Below, in pieces: positions 39,115-47,388 of a DNA stretch of 52,758 bases. Made by a program: the position numbers and the translations under genes. Every line of letters starts with the position of its first letter. Within the stretch, counting starts at the first letter, position 1. The notes below the pieces were generated by a model, which saw nothing but the letters and a program-made list of their open reading frames with translations, was not told where the DNA came from and ran no database searches. The DNA is from JBCDCE01 sp039182515 (GTDB lineage Bacteria; Pseudomonadota; Alphaproteobacteria; Rhodobacterales; Rhodobacteraceae): positions 1-52,758 of the forward strand of contig JBCDCE010000026.1 of assembly GCA_039182515.1 (NCBI GenBank), given 5' to 3'.

Positions 39115-39873
39115 CTAGTTCGCCAAATATCCGCCATCCACGGGCAAAATAGCCCCTGTCACATGCCCTGCCAGATCTGAACCTAAGAAGAGCACAGGCC
39201 CCACGATGTCCCTGGGATCGGCAAACCGCCCCAAAGGCGTGCGCGCCAGCGCCGCGTCACTCATGGCCTCATCATTGATCACTGATTGACCAAGCGGCGT
39301 ATGGGTCAGCCCTGGGGAGACGGCGTTCACGCGCACCCGGTTGGGCCCAGCCTCCACGGCCATGGCGCGCGTCAGTTGCGCCAAAGCCCCTTTGGACACG
39401 GAGGCCGTCAGCGAGTTTTCTGAATGAACAACGCCTTGTACTGAGCCCAAGTTGACGACCGCACCACCGCCTGCCGCCAAAGCTGGCATCAACGCACGCG
39501 TCAGGATCATAGGGGCTGTCACATGCACATCCAAAGCCCGGCTCCAGGCATTGGGAAAGACTGCATCTTGCAATTTGGCCTGCGGAACGATCCCCGCGGC
39601 ATTGACCAAAAGGTGCAGCGGCTCATCCGACCAGGCCTCGCAAAAACGTTCCACAAGGTCACGTTTGGTGACATCCATCGGCATCGGCTCGATGGACTTA
39701 GGATTGACGCGCGCCAGCGCATAAAGCTGCGGCTGATCGCGATCGACAGCCACCACAAGGCAATCAGCATCCGCCAAGGCCTGGGCCACAGCGCGCCCAA
39801 TCCCACTCGCGGCGCCTGTTACAATTGCTGTTTTACCCCGATAACACTCGGCCAAAGCCGAAATTCCACCCAT
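39115..39873 (-). CDS. SDR-family oxidoreductase with altered catalytic tetrad
   Basis: A 252-residue short-chain dehydrogenase/reductase fold. The dinucleotide motif TGAASGIG (residues 19-26), NAAG (91-94), the serine in LGSVQG (S144), and the terminal PVDGGYLAN are normal. However, the usual YxxxK reads ASVSK: alanine 157 replaces the catalytic tyrosine although K161 remains, and histidine 117 (LDVHVTAP) stands where asparagine is expected. The active site is therefore incomplete. ATG 39873 is preceded by GTGAG; a longer frame to 39969 overlaps dgt. It lies between dgt and argS, all leftward. Likely an unusual or non-catalytic member; alternative chemistry is possible. Confidence 0.85.
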   Translation of the reverse strand: MGGISALAECYRGKTAIVTGAASGIGRAVAQALADADCLVVAVDRDQPQLYALARVNPKSIEPMPMDVTKRDLVERFCEAWSDEPLHLLVNAAGIVPQAKLQDAVFPNAWSRALDVHVTAPMILTRALMPALAAGGGAVVNLGSVQGVVHSENSLTASVSKGALAQLTRAMAVEAGPNRVRVNAVSPGLTHTPLGQSVINDEAMSDAALARTPLGRFADPRDIVGPVLFLGSDLAGHVTGAILPVDGGYLAN

Positions 39874-39910
39874 TTTTAACTCACTGTTACCTACGTACTC
39901 AAAATCGTCT

Positions 39911-41077
39911 TCAAATCGCCAAACGGTCGACAGGCATGTCCAAAAGGGTTTGCGCTTGCAAAATGGCAAACCGGTCTGTCATGCCGGAAATATAGTCACT
40001 TACGAGCCGCGCCCGATCCGTAGCAGACCGCGCCACAGCAATATCTGTGGCCCAAGTGTGCGGTAATTCTTCGAAATGGTCCATCAAATAAGGAAAAAGA
40101 GCCGTAATGATCTCTGTCACCTCTTCGCGTTTGGCCATCACGGAAGGCGCGCGGTACATCTGGGTGAACAAAAACGAACGAATGTCTTTGAGATCGCGCC
40201 ATAGTTCTGGTGAGAACTGAATGACCGCTTTCCCATGCGCCCGCACGGCCTCGACGCTGCCCAGATCTTTAAGTGCCGCTTGTGAGGTGGCGATCACATC
40301 CCCCACCATCACGCCAAAGACCCTCCGCAGCGCTTCATGACGCCGCCGGACCGGATCGAGGCCTGGATGGGCTTGATCCACGTCTTTGTAAGCCTCGCCC
40401 ACAATGGGCAACTCCGCGATGTCAGCATCCTCGAACAAACCAGCCCGCAAACCATCGTGCAAATCATGGTTGTTGTAGGCAATATCGTCGGCCAAGGCCG
40501 CCACTTGGGCCTCAGCACTGGCGTGCGTGGACAGCTCTAGATCATGCAACGCCGAATATTCGGCCAAAGCAAATGGCAGATCCCCCGTTACTGGCCCATT
40601 GTGCTTGGCGATGCCTTCCAAGGTTTCCCAAGTAAGATTGAGCCCATCGAAGCGCGCGTAGTGCCGCTCGAGCGACGTGACGATCTTCACGGCCTGCGCG
40701 TTGTGATCAAAGCCCCCATGGGGTGCCATGAGCGCATTGAGCGCGTCTTCGCCCGTATGCCCAAAAGGCGGATGGCCCAAATCATGCGCCAATGCCACCG
40801 CCTCTGTCAGCTCAGGATTAAGCCCCAAAGCGCCCGAGATTGTACGCGCCACCTGCGCCACTTCCAAAGAATGGGTCAGACGGGTGCGATAGTAATCGCC
40901 CTCATGCTCCACAAACACTTGGGTTTTGTGCTTGAGCCTGCGAAAGGCATTGGCATGAATGATGCGGTCCCGATCTCTTTGAAAACACGACCGAAAACTC
41001 GCCTCAGGCTCGTCGTAAAAACGCCCCCTTGAATGCGCAGGATCAGATGCATAGCGCGCAGTCGTGCCAACAGTCAT
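39911..41077 (-). CDS. dgt: dGTPase-like deoxynucleotide triphosphohydrolase
   Basis: A 388-residue HD-domain enzyme that removes triphosphate from deoxynucleotides. The motif sequence is clear: RLKHKTQVFVEHEGDYYRTR with the first histidine, RLTHSLEVAQVARTISGAL, the HD pair in VALAHDLGHPPFGHTGE, and ADDIAYNNHDLHDGLRAG with the last aspartate. Length matches the alphaproteobacterial type-2 subgroup. It diverges from erpA over 78 bp. With dcd in the same window, it may help balance dNTP pools. Confidence 0.94.
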   Translation of the reverse strand: MTVGTTARYASDPAHSRGRFYDEPEASFRSCFQRDRDRIIHANAFRRLKHKTQVFVEHEGDYYRTRLTHSLEVAQVARTISGALGLNPELTEAVALAHDLGHPPFGHTGEDALNALMAPHGGFDHNAQAVKIVTSLERHYARFDGLNLTWETLEGIAKHNGPVTGDLPFALAEYSALHDLELSTHASAEAQVAALADDIAYNNHDLHDGLRAGLFEDADIAELPIVGEAYKDVDQAHPGLDPVRRRHEALRRVFGVMVGDVIATSQAALKDLGSVEAVRAHGKAVIQFSPELWRDLKDIRSFLFTQMYRAPSVMAKREEVTEIITALFPYLMDHFEELPHTWATDIAVARSATDRARLVSDYISGMTDRFAILQAQTLLDMPVDRLAI

Positions 41078-41155
41078 GCCAAGAATTGCCTCGTTTAAAT
41101 CTTGTGGCCCCGTTGATTGCGCATATATGCTGAAAGAACTTGAATTGAAACAGCG

Positions 41156-41494
41156 ATGCAGCCCATGCTTACCGTACCTCCTACCGTGACACAGCGCGCC
41201 TTTGAGCGTTTGTCAGAAATTGGCGCAAACGCAGCTGGCAAATGCCTGCGCGTGGCCGTGGAAGGCGGCGGATGCTCCGGGTTTCAATACGAAATTCAGC
41301 TTGTTGACACACCAGACGGCGACGACCTTGTGCTAGAAGGCCTGGGCGAACGCGTGCTGGTGGACAGCGTATCGCTGCCCTACCTTGCCAATGCGACGAT
41401 CGATTTTGAAGAAGAGCTGATCGGCGCGCGCTTTGTGATCAACAATCCCAATGCAACTTCGAGCTGTGGCTGCGGGACGTCATTTTCGATGTAA
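41156..41494 (+). CDS. erpA: A-type iron-sulfur carrier ErpA
   Basis: A 112-residue HesB/IscA-family carrier handing Fe-S clusters to target proteins. The three conserved cysteines are in GGGCSGFQYE (about residue 40) and SSCGCGTSF (about 104 and 106). The stretch NATIDFEEELIGARFVINNP is typical of ErpA. ATG 41156 and ATG 41165 are both possible starts; neither has a strong ribosome-binding site. Divergent from dgt, and convergent with a hypothetical gene nine bases away. No suf or isc operon is in the window. Confidence 0.93.
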   Translation: MQPMLTVPPTVTQRAFERLSEIGANAAGKCLRVAVEGGGCSGFQYEIQLVDTPDGDDLVLEGLGERVLVDSVSLPYLANATIDFEEELIGARFVINNPNATSSCGCGTSFSM

Positions 41495-41503
41495 ACCGGT
41501 GAG

Positions 41504-41902
41504 CTAGCTGGGTTTGGTCGCAGATCCGCCAGCATCTTTGATCTCTTCAACCGCCTTTTCAAGCCCGGCTTCGGCGGACTTGCCAGATTCTTTAGCGGCA
41601 TCTTTCGCAACCTCGCCAGCGTCTTCAGCGGCTTCAGCAACCTTTTCAACAGCACCTTCAGCGGCCTCTGTCGTCCCATCAGCAGCGCCGGGGGCTGGAA
41701 GCGCCAGCGCCTCATCGCTCAACTGCTCAGGCAAGGTCAGGCTGATTTCACCGGTGTTAGGATCAAGGGTAATGGTCGGCATGACGGGTTCTTTGTCCAG
41801 CAAAGCATTAAGCTCCGTCATTGTCCGCTCGATCGCTTCGCGCTGGGTCTCGGTTTTGACCTCAACGGTTTCGCCACGGCGCCGAAACAGAAAATTAAAC
41901 AT
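41504..41902 (-). CDS. Hypothetical protein with Ala/Glu/Lys-rich tail
   Basis: A 132-residue protein of unknown function. It begins MFNFLFRRRGETVEVKTETQ, has a short ordered-looking region with SLTLPEQLSDEALAL at about residues 53-67, and then a low-complexity helical tail rich in alanine, glutamate and lysine (KVAEAAEDAGEVAKDAAKES), like that seen in LEA-type or apolipoprotein-like proteins. The basic start could bind membrane or nucleic acid. No signal peptide. It is convergent with erpA, and 182 bp of intergenic DNA separates it from xth. Codon use looks like its neighbours. Confidence 0.65.
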   Translation of the reverse strand: MFNFLFRRRGETVEVKTETQREAIERTMTELNALLDKEPVMPTITLDPNTGEISLTLPEQLSDEALALPAPGAADGTTEAAEGAVEKVAEAAEDAGEVAKDAAKESGKSAEAGLEKAVEEIKDAGGSATKPS

Positions 41903-42084
41903 GCCTTATCCCCTCTTCATAGAATTACCAGCAACACGAGCGCGGTGCTCGCATTTGCTGCCCCACGCAGAGGCATATAGGCGAAGGGCTTTTCGAGTTT
42001 TAGGGAAAAAACGCAGAGCTCCTCCCCTGCGAGGCCTAAAATTCAGGCCTTGCCTTCGCATTAGGCGGCTGGCAGGTCTGAGCC

Positions 42085-42864
42085 ATGAAAATCGCCACAT
42101 TTAACATCAACGGGATCAAAGCCCGCCTGCCCGCCCTTTTAGATTGGCTCGATGAGGCTCAGCCCGATGTCGCTGTCCTGCAAGAGATCAAATCTGTAGA
42201 TGAAGCTTTCCCACGAGAGCCCATCGAGGATCGCGGTTACAATCTCGAAACCCATGGTCAGAAGAGCTTCAACGGTGTGGCGATCCTGTCGAAACTGCCG
42301 CTTGAGGATGTCTCGCGCGGGCTGCCTGGCGACGACACTGACGAGCAGGCCCGCTGGATCGAAGCCACCGTAGTGGGCGAGATTGCGATCAAAATCTGTG
42401 GGCTTTATTTGCCCAACGGCAACCCTGTGCCCGGCCCAAAATATGACTACAAGCTCGCTTGGATGGCGCGCCAAAAGGCCTATGCGGCTGAACTTTTGAA
42501 CCAAGAAATCCCGTTTGTGATGGCGGGAGATTACAACATCATCCCGCAGCATGAGGACTGCGCCACACCCGCCGCTTGGGCAGACGACGCGCTTTTTCGG
42601 ATCGAAAGCCGGACCGCCTTTCGCGAATTGATGGCCCTTGGGCTCACGGACGCATTTCGCGCCAAAAACCTGCTGCCCGAGCAATATTCTTTTTGGGATT
42701 ATCAAGCCGGCGCTTGGGACCGCAACAACGGCATTCGGATCGATCACTTGCTCTTGAGCCCGCAGGCCGCTGACCTTTTGCAAGATTGCCAAATCGATGC
42801 GGCCGTCAGAGGTCGCGAAAAGCCCTCCGACCATGTCCCCGTTTGGATTGAGCTCGACGCATGA
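42085..42864 (+). CDS. xth: Exodeoxyribonuclease III
   Basis: A 259-residue AP endonuclease of the ExoIII/APE1 fold, acting in base excision repair. MKIATFNINGIKARLPALLD is the classic start; the metal-binding glutamate is in VLQEIKS, LPNGNPVPGPKYDYKL contains the catalytic tyrosine region, AGDYNIIP the active-site aspartate and asparagine, and KPSDHVPVW the final histidine pair. Length is typical. Stop codon overlaps the glycosyltransferase start (ATGA), so the two are translationally coupled. Confidence 0.95.
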   Translation: MKIATFNINGIKARLPALLDWLDEAQPDVAVLQEIKSVDEAFPREPIEDRGYNLETHGQKSFNGVAILSKLPLEDVSRGLPGDDTDEQARWIEATVVGEIAIKICGLYLPNGNPVPGPKYDYKLAWMARQKAYAAELLNQEIPFVMAGDYNIIPQHEDCATPAAWADDALFRIESRTAFRELMALGLTDAFRAKNLLPEQYSFWDYQAGAWDRNNGIRIDHLLLSPQAADLLQDCQIDAAVRGREKPSDHVPVWIELDA

Positions 42865-43784
42865 CATCGCCCGCCAAAGGCCAGAGCAAAAAACAACCTT
42901 CGCTTTTGGCCAGGATGGAAAAGATCTGGCGTGGCAAAACGCCTGAGCAAATGCGGCTCAAAGGCAAGCTTTGGCAATGGCGCTATCCTTTGCAGCCCAG
43001 CGACGGGCTCACGTCTGTTGTCTTTGGACTCCCGCTGGTTTCAAAACGCCGTGCGCCCGATTGGGACGTGGTGTGCCGCAACCTGCGCCGCACGCTGGCA
43101 AGCTTTGAAGCGCAGTCCGACCCCAACTGGAAGGTGGTCATTTGTTCTCAAGACAAGCCCAAATGGGTGCCTTGGAGCGACAAGATCACCTTCATCCAAT
43201 CCACGGTTAGCGACAAGTTCTTCGACAAAGGCGATAAGGACCGGCAGCTCAAAGCCCATGTCGCAAAGACCTGCCGCTTTGAAGGCTATTACTTTCGCTT
43301 TGATGCCGATGATGTGGCGCACCCAGATCTCGTGAGCTTCCTGATGAGCAACAACAACCGCGCGGGCTATACGCTCACGCGCGGCTATTGCTACGACCTG
43401 GAACGCGCCGAATTTGGCCACCTCAGCCCCGAAGGCAATGCCTTCAATCACAGCTGCGGTTCCTCATCTGCCGCTTATTTTGACTTTCGGCATCACAAAG
43501 GCGCGCTCACTGTGCTCAATCAGAACAGGTCGCATATGACGATCGAGCGCAACATGGGGTATTTCGGCTTTGACATGGGCGACGTGCCTTTTGAGGCGGC
43601 GCTATATTTGATCAATCACGGCCAAAACATGCTGCAGCGGCGCGGACGTTTGGACGTGATGCTCGACAGGCTCGAAGGCGCGCGGATTGCCGATACAGAG
43701 CAAACCAATGGGATCAAAGAGACCTTTGGCCTTGAGGCTCTGGAGGCAATTGTAAAGCGCGACACCATCTCCGAAGAGCTTTAG
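42861..43784 (+). CDS. Putative GT-A glycosyltransferase (rhamnosyltransferase-like)
   Basis: A 307-residue protein. After a basic N-terminus (TSPAKGQSKKQPSLLARMEK) the fold begins with TSVVFGLPLVSKRRAPDW and LASFEAQSDPNWKVVI, and the metal/sugar-nucleotide motif appears as YYFRFDADDVAHPDLVSF. This pattern fits the family often called putative rhamnosyl transferase, but the sugar is not determined. It is joined to xth by an ATGA overlap, an odd partnership of DNA repair with glycosylation, and followed convergently by an FAD monooxygenase. No membrane helices, so probably acts in the cytoplasm on envelope polysaccharide precursors. Confidence 0.75.
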   Translation: MTSPAKGQSKKQPSLLARMEKIWRGKTPEQMRLKGKLWQWRYPLQPSDGLTSVVFGLPLVSKRRAPDWDVVCRNLRRTLASFEAQSDPNWKVVICSQDKPKWVPWSDKITFIQSTVSDKFFDKGDKDRQLKAHVAKTCRFEGYYFRFDADDVAHPDLVSFLMSNNNRAGYTLTRGYCYDLERAEFGHLSPEGNAFNHSCGSSSAAYFDFRHHKGALTVLNQNRSHMTIERNMGYFGFDMGDVPFEAALYLINHGQNMLQRRGRLDVMLDRLEGARIADTEQTNGIKETFGLEALEAIVKRDTISEEL

Positions 43785-43803
43785 AACTCAGGCCGTGAGC
43801 GCA

Positions 43804-44970
43804 CTAAAAACGTGTCACGTCATAGTCATAGATCGGTGCCAAGCGCCGCGCCAAAGCGTCGGGTCGCAGCTTGTGAGCTGCTTTCAACACCGCATGGGCG
43901 GGCCCCTGTAACGGCCAGCCAAAATGGAAATTCCGCGCGTTTTGCCCAGCCATTTTGATCACGCGTGCCACGCGAGGCTTACGGGCGGCTTCAAACCGCG
44001 CGAAGGCTTCACCGTAATGTGGATCATGCTCCAGGGCGCGACGGATCATCCAAGCATCCTCCAGCGCCAGATTTGCGCCTTGCGCCAAGAAAGGCAGCGT
44101 CGGATGCGCGGCATCTCCCAAAAGCGCCATGCGCCCTTCAAACCAGCGCTGCGCCACAGGCCGCAGGAAAAGCCCCCAGCAATGCACTTGCTTCACCGCT
44201 TCAAGCCATCCCGGCACTGGCCCCTCAAAATCTGCAAAGGCCGCGCGAAAGGCATCGAGATCTCCCTGGTGAGACCAGCCATCCTCTGTCCAGGTTCCAC
44301 GTGCTTCGACCGCCACGAGGTTGCGCAAGCCCGCTGCCAAGGGATAACTGACAATATGCCGTCCGGGCCCCATGTAAACTGCGCCCTCCGGCGTAGGCTG
44401 CCCGGTCTCTTCGATCACCGCGCGCCAGGCCACTTGCTTGGAAAACCGAGGGTCGGCACCTTGGTTGATTTGATCGCGTGCGAGGGATTTTAGGCCCGTT
44501 GCCGCCAAGACAAAATCGTAAGACGGGCTTGTGCCTAAGCTGTCCCCGAGTTCATCCATAAAATGCAATTGACCGGTACGGACATCAATATGGCGCACAA
44601 AAAGTCCCGTTTGCACCGATCCCCCTGCGCCGCGGTAAGCTTGCTCTAAAATCTCGATGAGCTTTGCCCGGTGCACATAGCGATAGCCCGAAGTAGGCAA
44701 ATCCACCTGCACCACCATTCGCGCTTTGTGATCAAAAAGCTGCGTAGCCAGGCCCGGCAAAGAGACCGCATCAAGCGCTTCTGTAAGGCCCAAGTCCGCG
44801 ATCACTTTATGCCCATTTGGGCTTATTTGAAGGCCAGCCCCGACCTCGGTGATGGCGGGGGCTTGCTCATAAAGCGTCACCTCGGCGCCGCGTTGAACCA
44901 AACCGAGGGCGCTGGCGAGGCCCGCAACACCCCCGCCCACAATCGCAATCTTTTTAGTGGAAAGATCCAA
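43804..44970 (-). CDS. FAD-dependent aromatic monooxygenase, salicylate-hydroxylase-like
   Basis: A 388-residue class A flavoprotein monooxygenase. FAD-binding motif KIAIVGGGVAGLASALGLVQ at the N-terminus, GAGLQISPNGHKVIADLGL, RAKLIEILEQAY in the middle, the DG-like ATGLKSLARDQ and the second FAD motif ALLGDAAHPTLPFLAQGANL near residue 285 are in the expected order. Members hydroxylate salicylate, hydroxybenzoates or ubiquinone precursors; the substrate is not readable. It stands alone between the glycosyltransferase (convergent) and dksA (same strand, 136 bp away), with no ring-cleavage genes beside it. Confidence 0.87.
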   Translation of the reverse strand: MDLSTKKIAIVGGGVAGLASALGLVQRGAEVTLYEQAPAITEVGAGLQISPNGHKVIADLGLTEALDAVSLPGLATQLFDHKARMVVQVDLPTSGYRYVHRAKLIEILEQAYRGAGGSVQTGLFVRHIDVRTGQLHFMDELGDSLGTSPSYDFVLAATGLKSLARDQINQGADPRFSKQVAWRAVIEETGQPTPEGAVYMGPGRHIVSYPLAAGLRNLVAVEARGTWTEDGWSHQGDLDAFRAAFADFEGPVPGWLEAVKQVHCWGLFLRPVAQRWFEGRMALLGDAAHPTLPFLAQGANLALEDAWMIRRALEHDPHYGEAFARFEAARKPRVARVIKMAGQNARNFHFGWPLQGPAHAVLKAAHKLRPDALARRLAPIYDYDVTRF

Positions 44971-45106
44971 AGAAAACTGTCCTCCCCAACAGCCTTTGAA
45001 GGATCATTTTAAAGCCCAACCAACTCCTCCAAACGAGATCGCAAAGATCCTTGGGACCGGGCTGGGCGTCAAAATGGCACCAAACAAAAGCTTGGCCAGC
45101 CTTCCT

Positions 45107-45529
45107 TTAATCGTCGCGGTGCACTTTTTCGCGGCGCTCATGGCGCTCTTGCGCCTCCAAGCTCAGCGTCGCGATGGGGCGTGCATCCAGACGTTTGAGC
45201 GAAATAGGCTCGCCTGTCGCGTCGCAATAGCCGTATTCGCCTTCCTCGATCCGGCGCAAGGCCGCTTCGATTTTGGAGACAAGCTTGCGCTGACGATCCC
45301 GCGTGCGCAGCTCGAGCGCCCGGTCGGTTTCCTCGCTGGCGCGGTCTGCGACATCGGGAATGTTGCGTGTGCCGTCCTGCAATCCTTCGATCGTGTCGCG
45401 GCTGTCAGAGAGCAATTCTGATTTCCAAGCCAACAACTTGCGGCGGAAGTACTCAATCTGACGTTCGTTCATAAAAGGTTCGTCCTCAGCAGGACGATAA
45501 TCCTCGGGTAGAAAAACTTCGGCTTTCAT
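45107..45529 (-). CDS. dksA: RNA polymerase-binding protein DksA, zinc-less type
   Basis: A 140-residue transcription factor acting in the secondary channel of RNA polymerase with ppGpp. The coiled coil spans about residues 18-95; its tip keeps the functional residues D59, D62 and A64 (DVADRA). In the C-terminal finger only C102 remains; the other three cysteine positions are T105, S123 and A126, so it cannot bind zinc in the usual way, as in many alphaproteobacterial DksAs. I chose ATG 45529 behind AAGGGAAGCGA; a second in-frame ATG at 45550 has an almost identical leader. Neighbours give no clue to function. Confidence 0.92.
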   Translation of the reverse strand: MKAEVFLPEDYRPAEDEPFMNERQIEYFRRKLLAWKSELLSDSRDTIEGLQDGTRNIPDVADRASEETDRALELRTRDRQRKLVSKIEAALRRIEEGEYGYCDATGEPISLKRLDARPIATLSLEAQERHERREKVHRDD

Positions 45530-45865
45530 TTCGCTTCCCTTAACTGACATTGCGCTTCCCAATTGCACTGTTTTGCGCACCGAGCCGGTCTGCACGAAAC
45601 ACGCAAACCATGGGAGGGGGCGGCTAAGCGCGCATGTAACTGAATGTGTTCGGTTAGCCAAGTGTTTTTCCCAAACGATCTTATGAGTTGACACCCTCTC
45701 AAGTCGCTCAAAACGCAAGGTTAAGCGGTCGCAAGCTCTTACGCGGCTGATTTGTTAGCGCTCACATTTGAGGCGCGCTGAACGTCGCTAAAAAGAGCTT
45801 TAAACCCAACAGTAAATAACGCAAAACCTCGCCAGCTTACCACTGGCTTACAAAGGACGCGCGAG
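45530..45865. other. 336-bp intergenic region between dksA and moxR
   Basis: No gene is supported here. It should contain the divergent promoters of dksA and moxR. Two things stand out: a tandem ribosome-binding/start cassette (GGGAAGCG followed by MAATG) at the dksA end, and a near-palindrome TGTTAGCGCTCACA at 45753-45766, one pair short of symmetry, resembling LacI-family operators. I see no convincing -35/-10 pair, terminator or structured RNA. Confidence 0.5.
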
Positions 45866-46705
45866 ATGCAGTTTACAGGCACCCAAAACTACATCGCCAC
45901 CGAGGATTTGATGGTCGCGGTCAACGCCGCCATTACGCTTGAGCGCCCCCTTTTGGTAAAAGGCGAGCCCGGAACCGGCAAAACCGAACTGGCGCTGCAA
46001 GTGGCTGCCGCTGTGGGCGCACCGATCTTGGAATGGAACATCAAATCCACCACGCGCGCCCAACAAGGCCTTTACGAATATGATGCCGTAAGCCGGTTGC
46101 GCGACAGCCAATTGGGCGACGCGCGCGTGCAAGACATCAGCAATTACATCAAAAAGGGCAAGCTTTGGGAAGCCTTTGAAGCGGGCGAGCGCGTTGTGCT
46201 GTTGATCGATGAGATCGACAAAGCCGACATCGAATTTCCCAACGATCTCCTGCAAGAGCTCGATAAAATGGCCTTTTTTGTCTATGAGACCGGCCAGACG
46301 ATCACAGCCAAGCACCGCCCCGTTGTGATCATCACCTCCAACAATGAAAAAGAGCTGCCAGATGCCTTTTTGCGGCGCTGCTTTTTCCATTACATTCAGT
46401 TCCCCGATGAAGAGACTTTGCGCAAGATCATCGAGGTTCATCATCCAAAGATCAAAGAAAGCCTTCTCAGTGCAGCATTGAGCCAGTTCTATGAGATCCG
46501 CGACACGGCGGGGCTGAAGAAAAAGCCTTCAACCTCCGAAATGATCGATTGGCTCAAACTGCTCCTCGCTGAGGATTTGACCGCCCAAGACCTGCGCACC
46601 GATGGTGTAAATGCGCTGCCGAAACTGCACGGCGCGCTTTTGAAAACCGAGCAGGACGTACATCTTTTTGAGCGTTTGGCCTTTATGGCCCGCCGGAACC
46701 GTTAA
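45866..46705 (+). CDS. MoxR-family AAA+ ATPase
   Basis: A 279-residue AAA+ protein. Walker A is GEPGTGKTELAL (about residues 33-44), Walker B VVLLIDEIDKAD (about 110-121) and sensor 1 VIITSNNEKELPDAFLRRC. MoxR ATPases act as chaperones, generally together with a von Willebrand A protein that engages the substrate; the CoxD/CoxE pair of CO dehydrogenase is the model. The VWA partner lies 2.3 kb downstream at 49035 on the same strand, separated by three genes. ATG 45866 has AAAGGA upstream. Confidence 0.92.
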   Translation: MQFTGTQNYIATEDLMVAVNAAITLERPLLVKGEPGTGKTELALQVAAAVGAPILEWNIKSTTRAQQGLYEYDAVSRLRDSQLGDARVQDISNYIKKGKLWEAFEAGERVVLLIDEIDKADIEFPNDLLQELDKMAFFVYETGQTITAKHRPVVIITSNNEKELPDAFLRRCFFHYIQFPDEETLRKIIEVHHPKIKESLLSAALSQFYEIRDTAGLKKKPSTSEMIDWLKLLLAEDLTAQDLRTDGVNALPKLHGALLKTEQDVHLFERLAFMARRNR

Positions 46706-46758
46706 AACGCAGCTTAACGCGCGCATTTTAAACAAAAAAAGCCACCTCAGTCTCTGCA

Positions 46759-46777
46759 CGTAAACGCATTGTTTACG
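46759..46777. promoter_or_regulatory. 19-bp palindrome upstream of the acetyltransferase
   Basis: Perfect arms CGTAAAC and GTTTACG around GCATT, 102 bp before the acetyltransferase start and 54 bp after the moxR stop. It looks like a dimeric operator. A smaller inverted repeat GCCTCATCTGAGGC (46816-46829) lies closer to the start codon. Neither can be assigned to a regulator. Confidence 0.5.
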
Positions 46778-46878
46778 AATCCCCTCTCGATTCGCCTTAA
46801 TTATGCCTTAAACTCGCCTCATCTGAGGCATGCCTGCCCTAGTGTTGTCGTGATCTTAAAGAGACGTGTGAGTACTTT

Positions 46879-47388
46879 ATGCCCTGCTTTGTTCGAAGCC
46901 TGTCAGAACAAGATTGGGATGCCTGGAAGCGCCTTTGGGGCGCATACCTCGCATTCTATGAAACCAACCGCCCCCATGCGGTCTACGAAACCACCTTCCA
47001 ACGCCTTTTGGGCACAGAAGGTGAAGATTTCTCTTGCTTCGTTGCTGTCTCAGAAGGGGAAATTGTGGGCCTCACGCATTTCCTCTTTCACCGCCATTGC
47101 TGGTCGATTGAAAACACTTGCTACTTGCAAGATCTCTTCACGGCACCCGAAGCGCGTGGCAAAGGCGTCGCCACAAAACTCATTGAAGCGGTCTACCATG
47201 AGGCCGACGCCCGTGGTGCGGCCAGCGTGTATTGGTTGACCCAGGAAGACAATCTCACAGCGCGCAAAGTGTATGATCAAGTGGGCGTAAAGACCTCCTT
47301 CATCAAATACACCCGGTCGGCCGCCAAGCCCAAAATGGACCTAGCCAAGATGAAGCCGCTCGCGGCCCAAAAGGGGCGCATGATATGA
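46879..47388 (+). CDS. GNAT-family N-acetyltransferase
   Basis: A 169-residue acetyl-CoA-dependent transferase. The CoA-binding motif reads YLQDLFTAPEARGKGVATKL, followed by ARGAASVYWLTQEDN and ARKVYDQVG, the usual order of motifs A and B. The N-terminal half (LSEQDWDAWKRLWGAYLAFY) is a helical segment found in one GNAT subgroup. Substrate (small amine or protein N-terminus) is unknown. Its stop overlaps the start of the DUF2927 gene by ATGA, so they are co-translated. It lies in the gap between moxR and its VWA partner. Confidence 0.86.
   Translation: MPCFVRSLSEQDWDAWKRLWGAYLAFYETNRPHAVYETTFQRLLGTEGEDFSCFVAVSEGEIVGLTHFLFHRHCWSIENTCYLQDLFTAPEARGKGVATKLIEAVYHEADARGAASVYWLTQEDNLTARKVYDQVGVKTSFIKYTRSAAKPKMDLAKMKPLAAQKGRMI

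Noticed and set aside
45530..45718. A 63-codon N-terminal extension of dksA
   Set aside because: No family similarity; the two ATGs near 45529 and 45550 have proper ribosome-binding sites.
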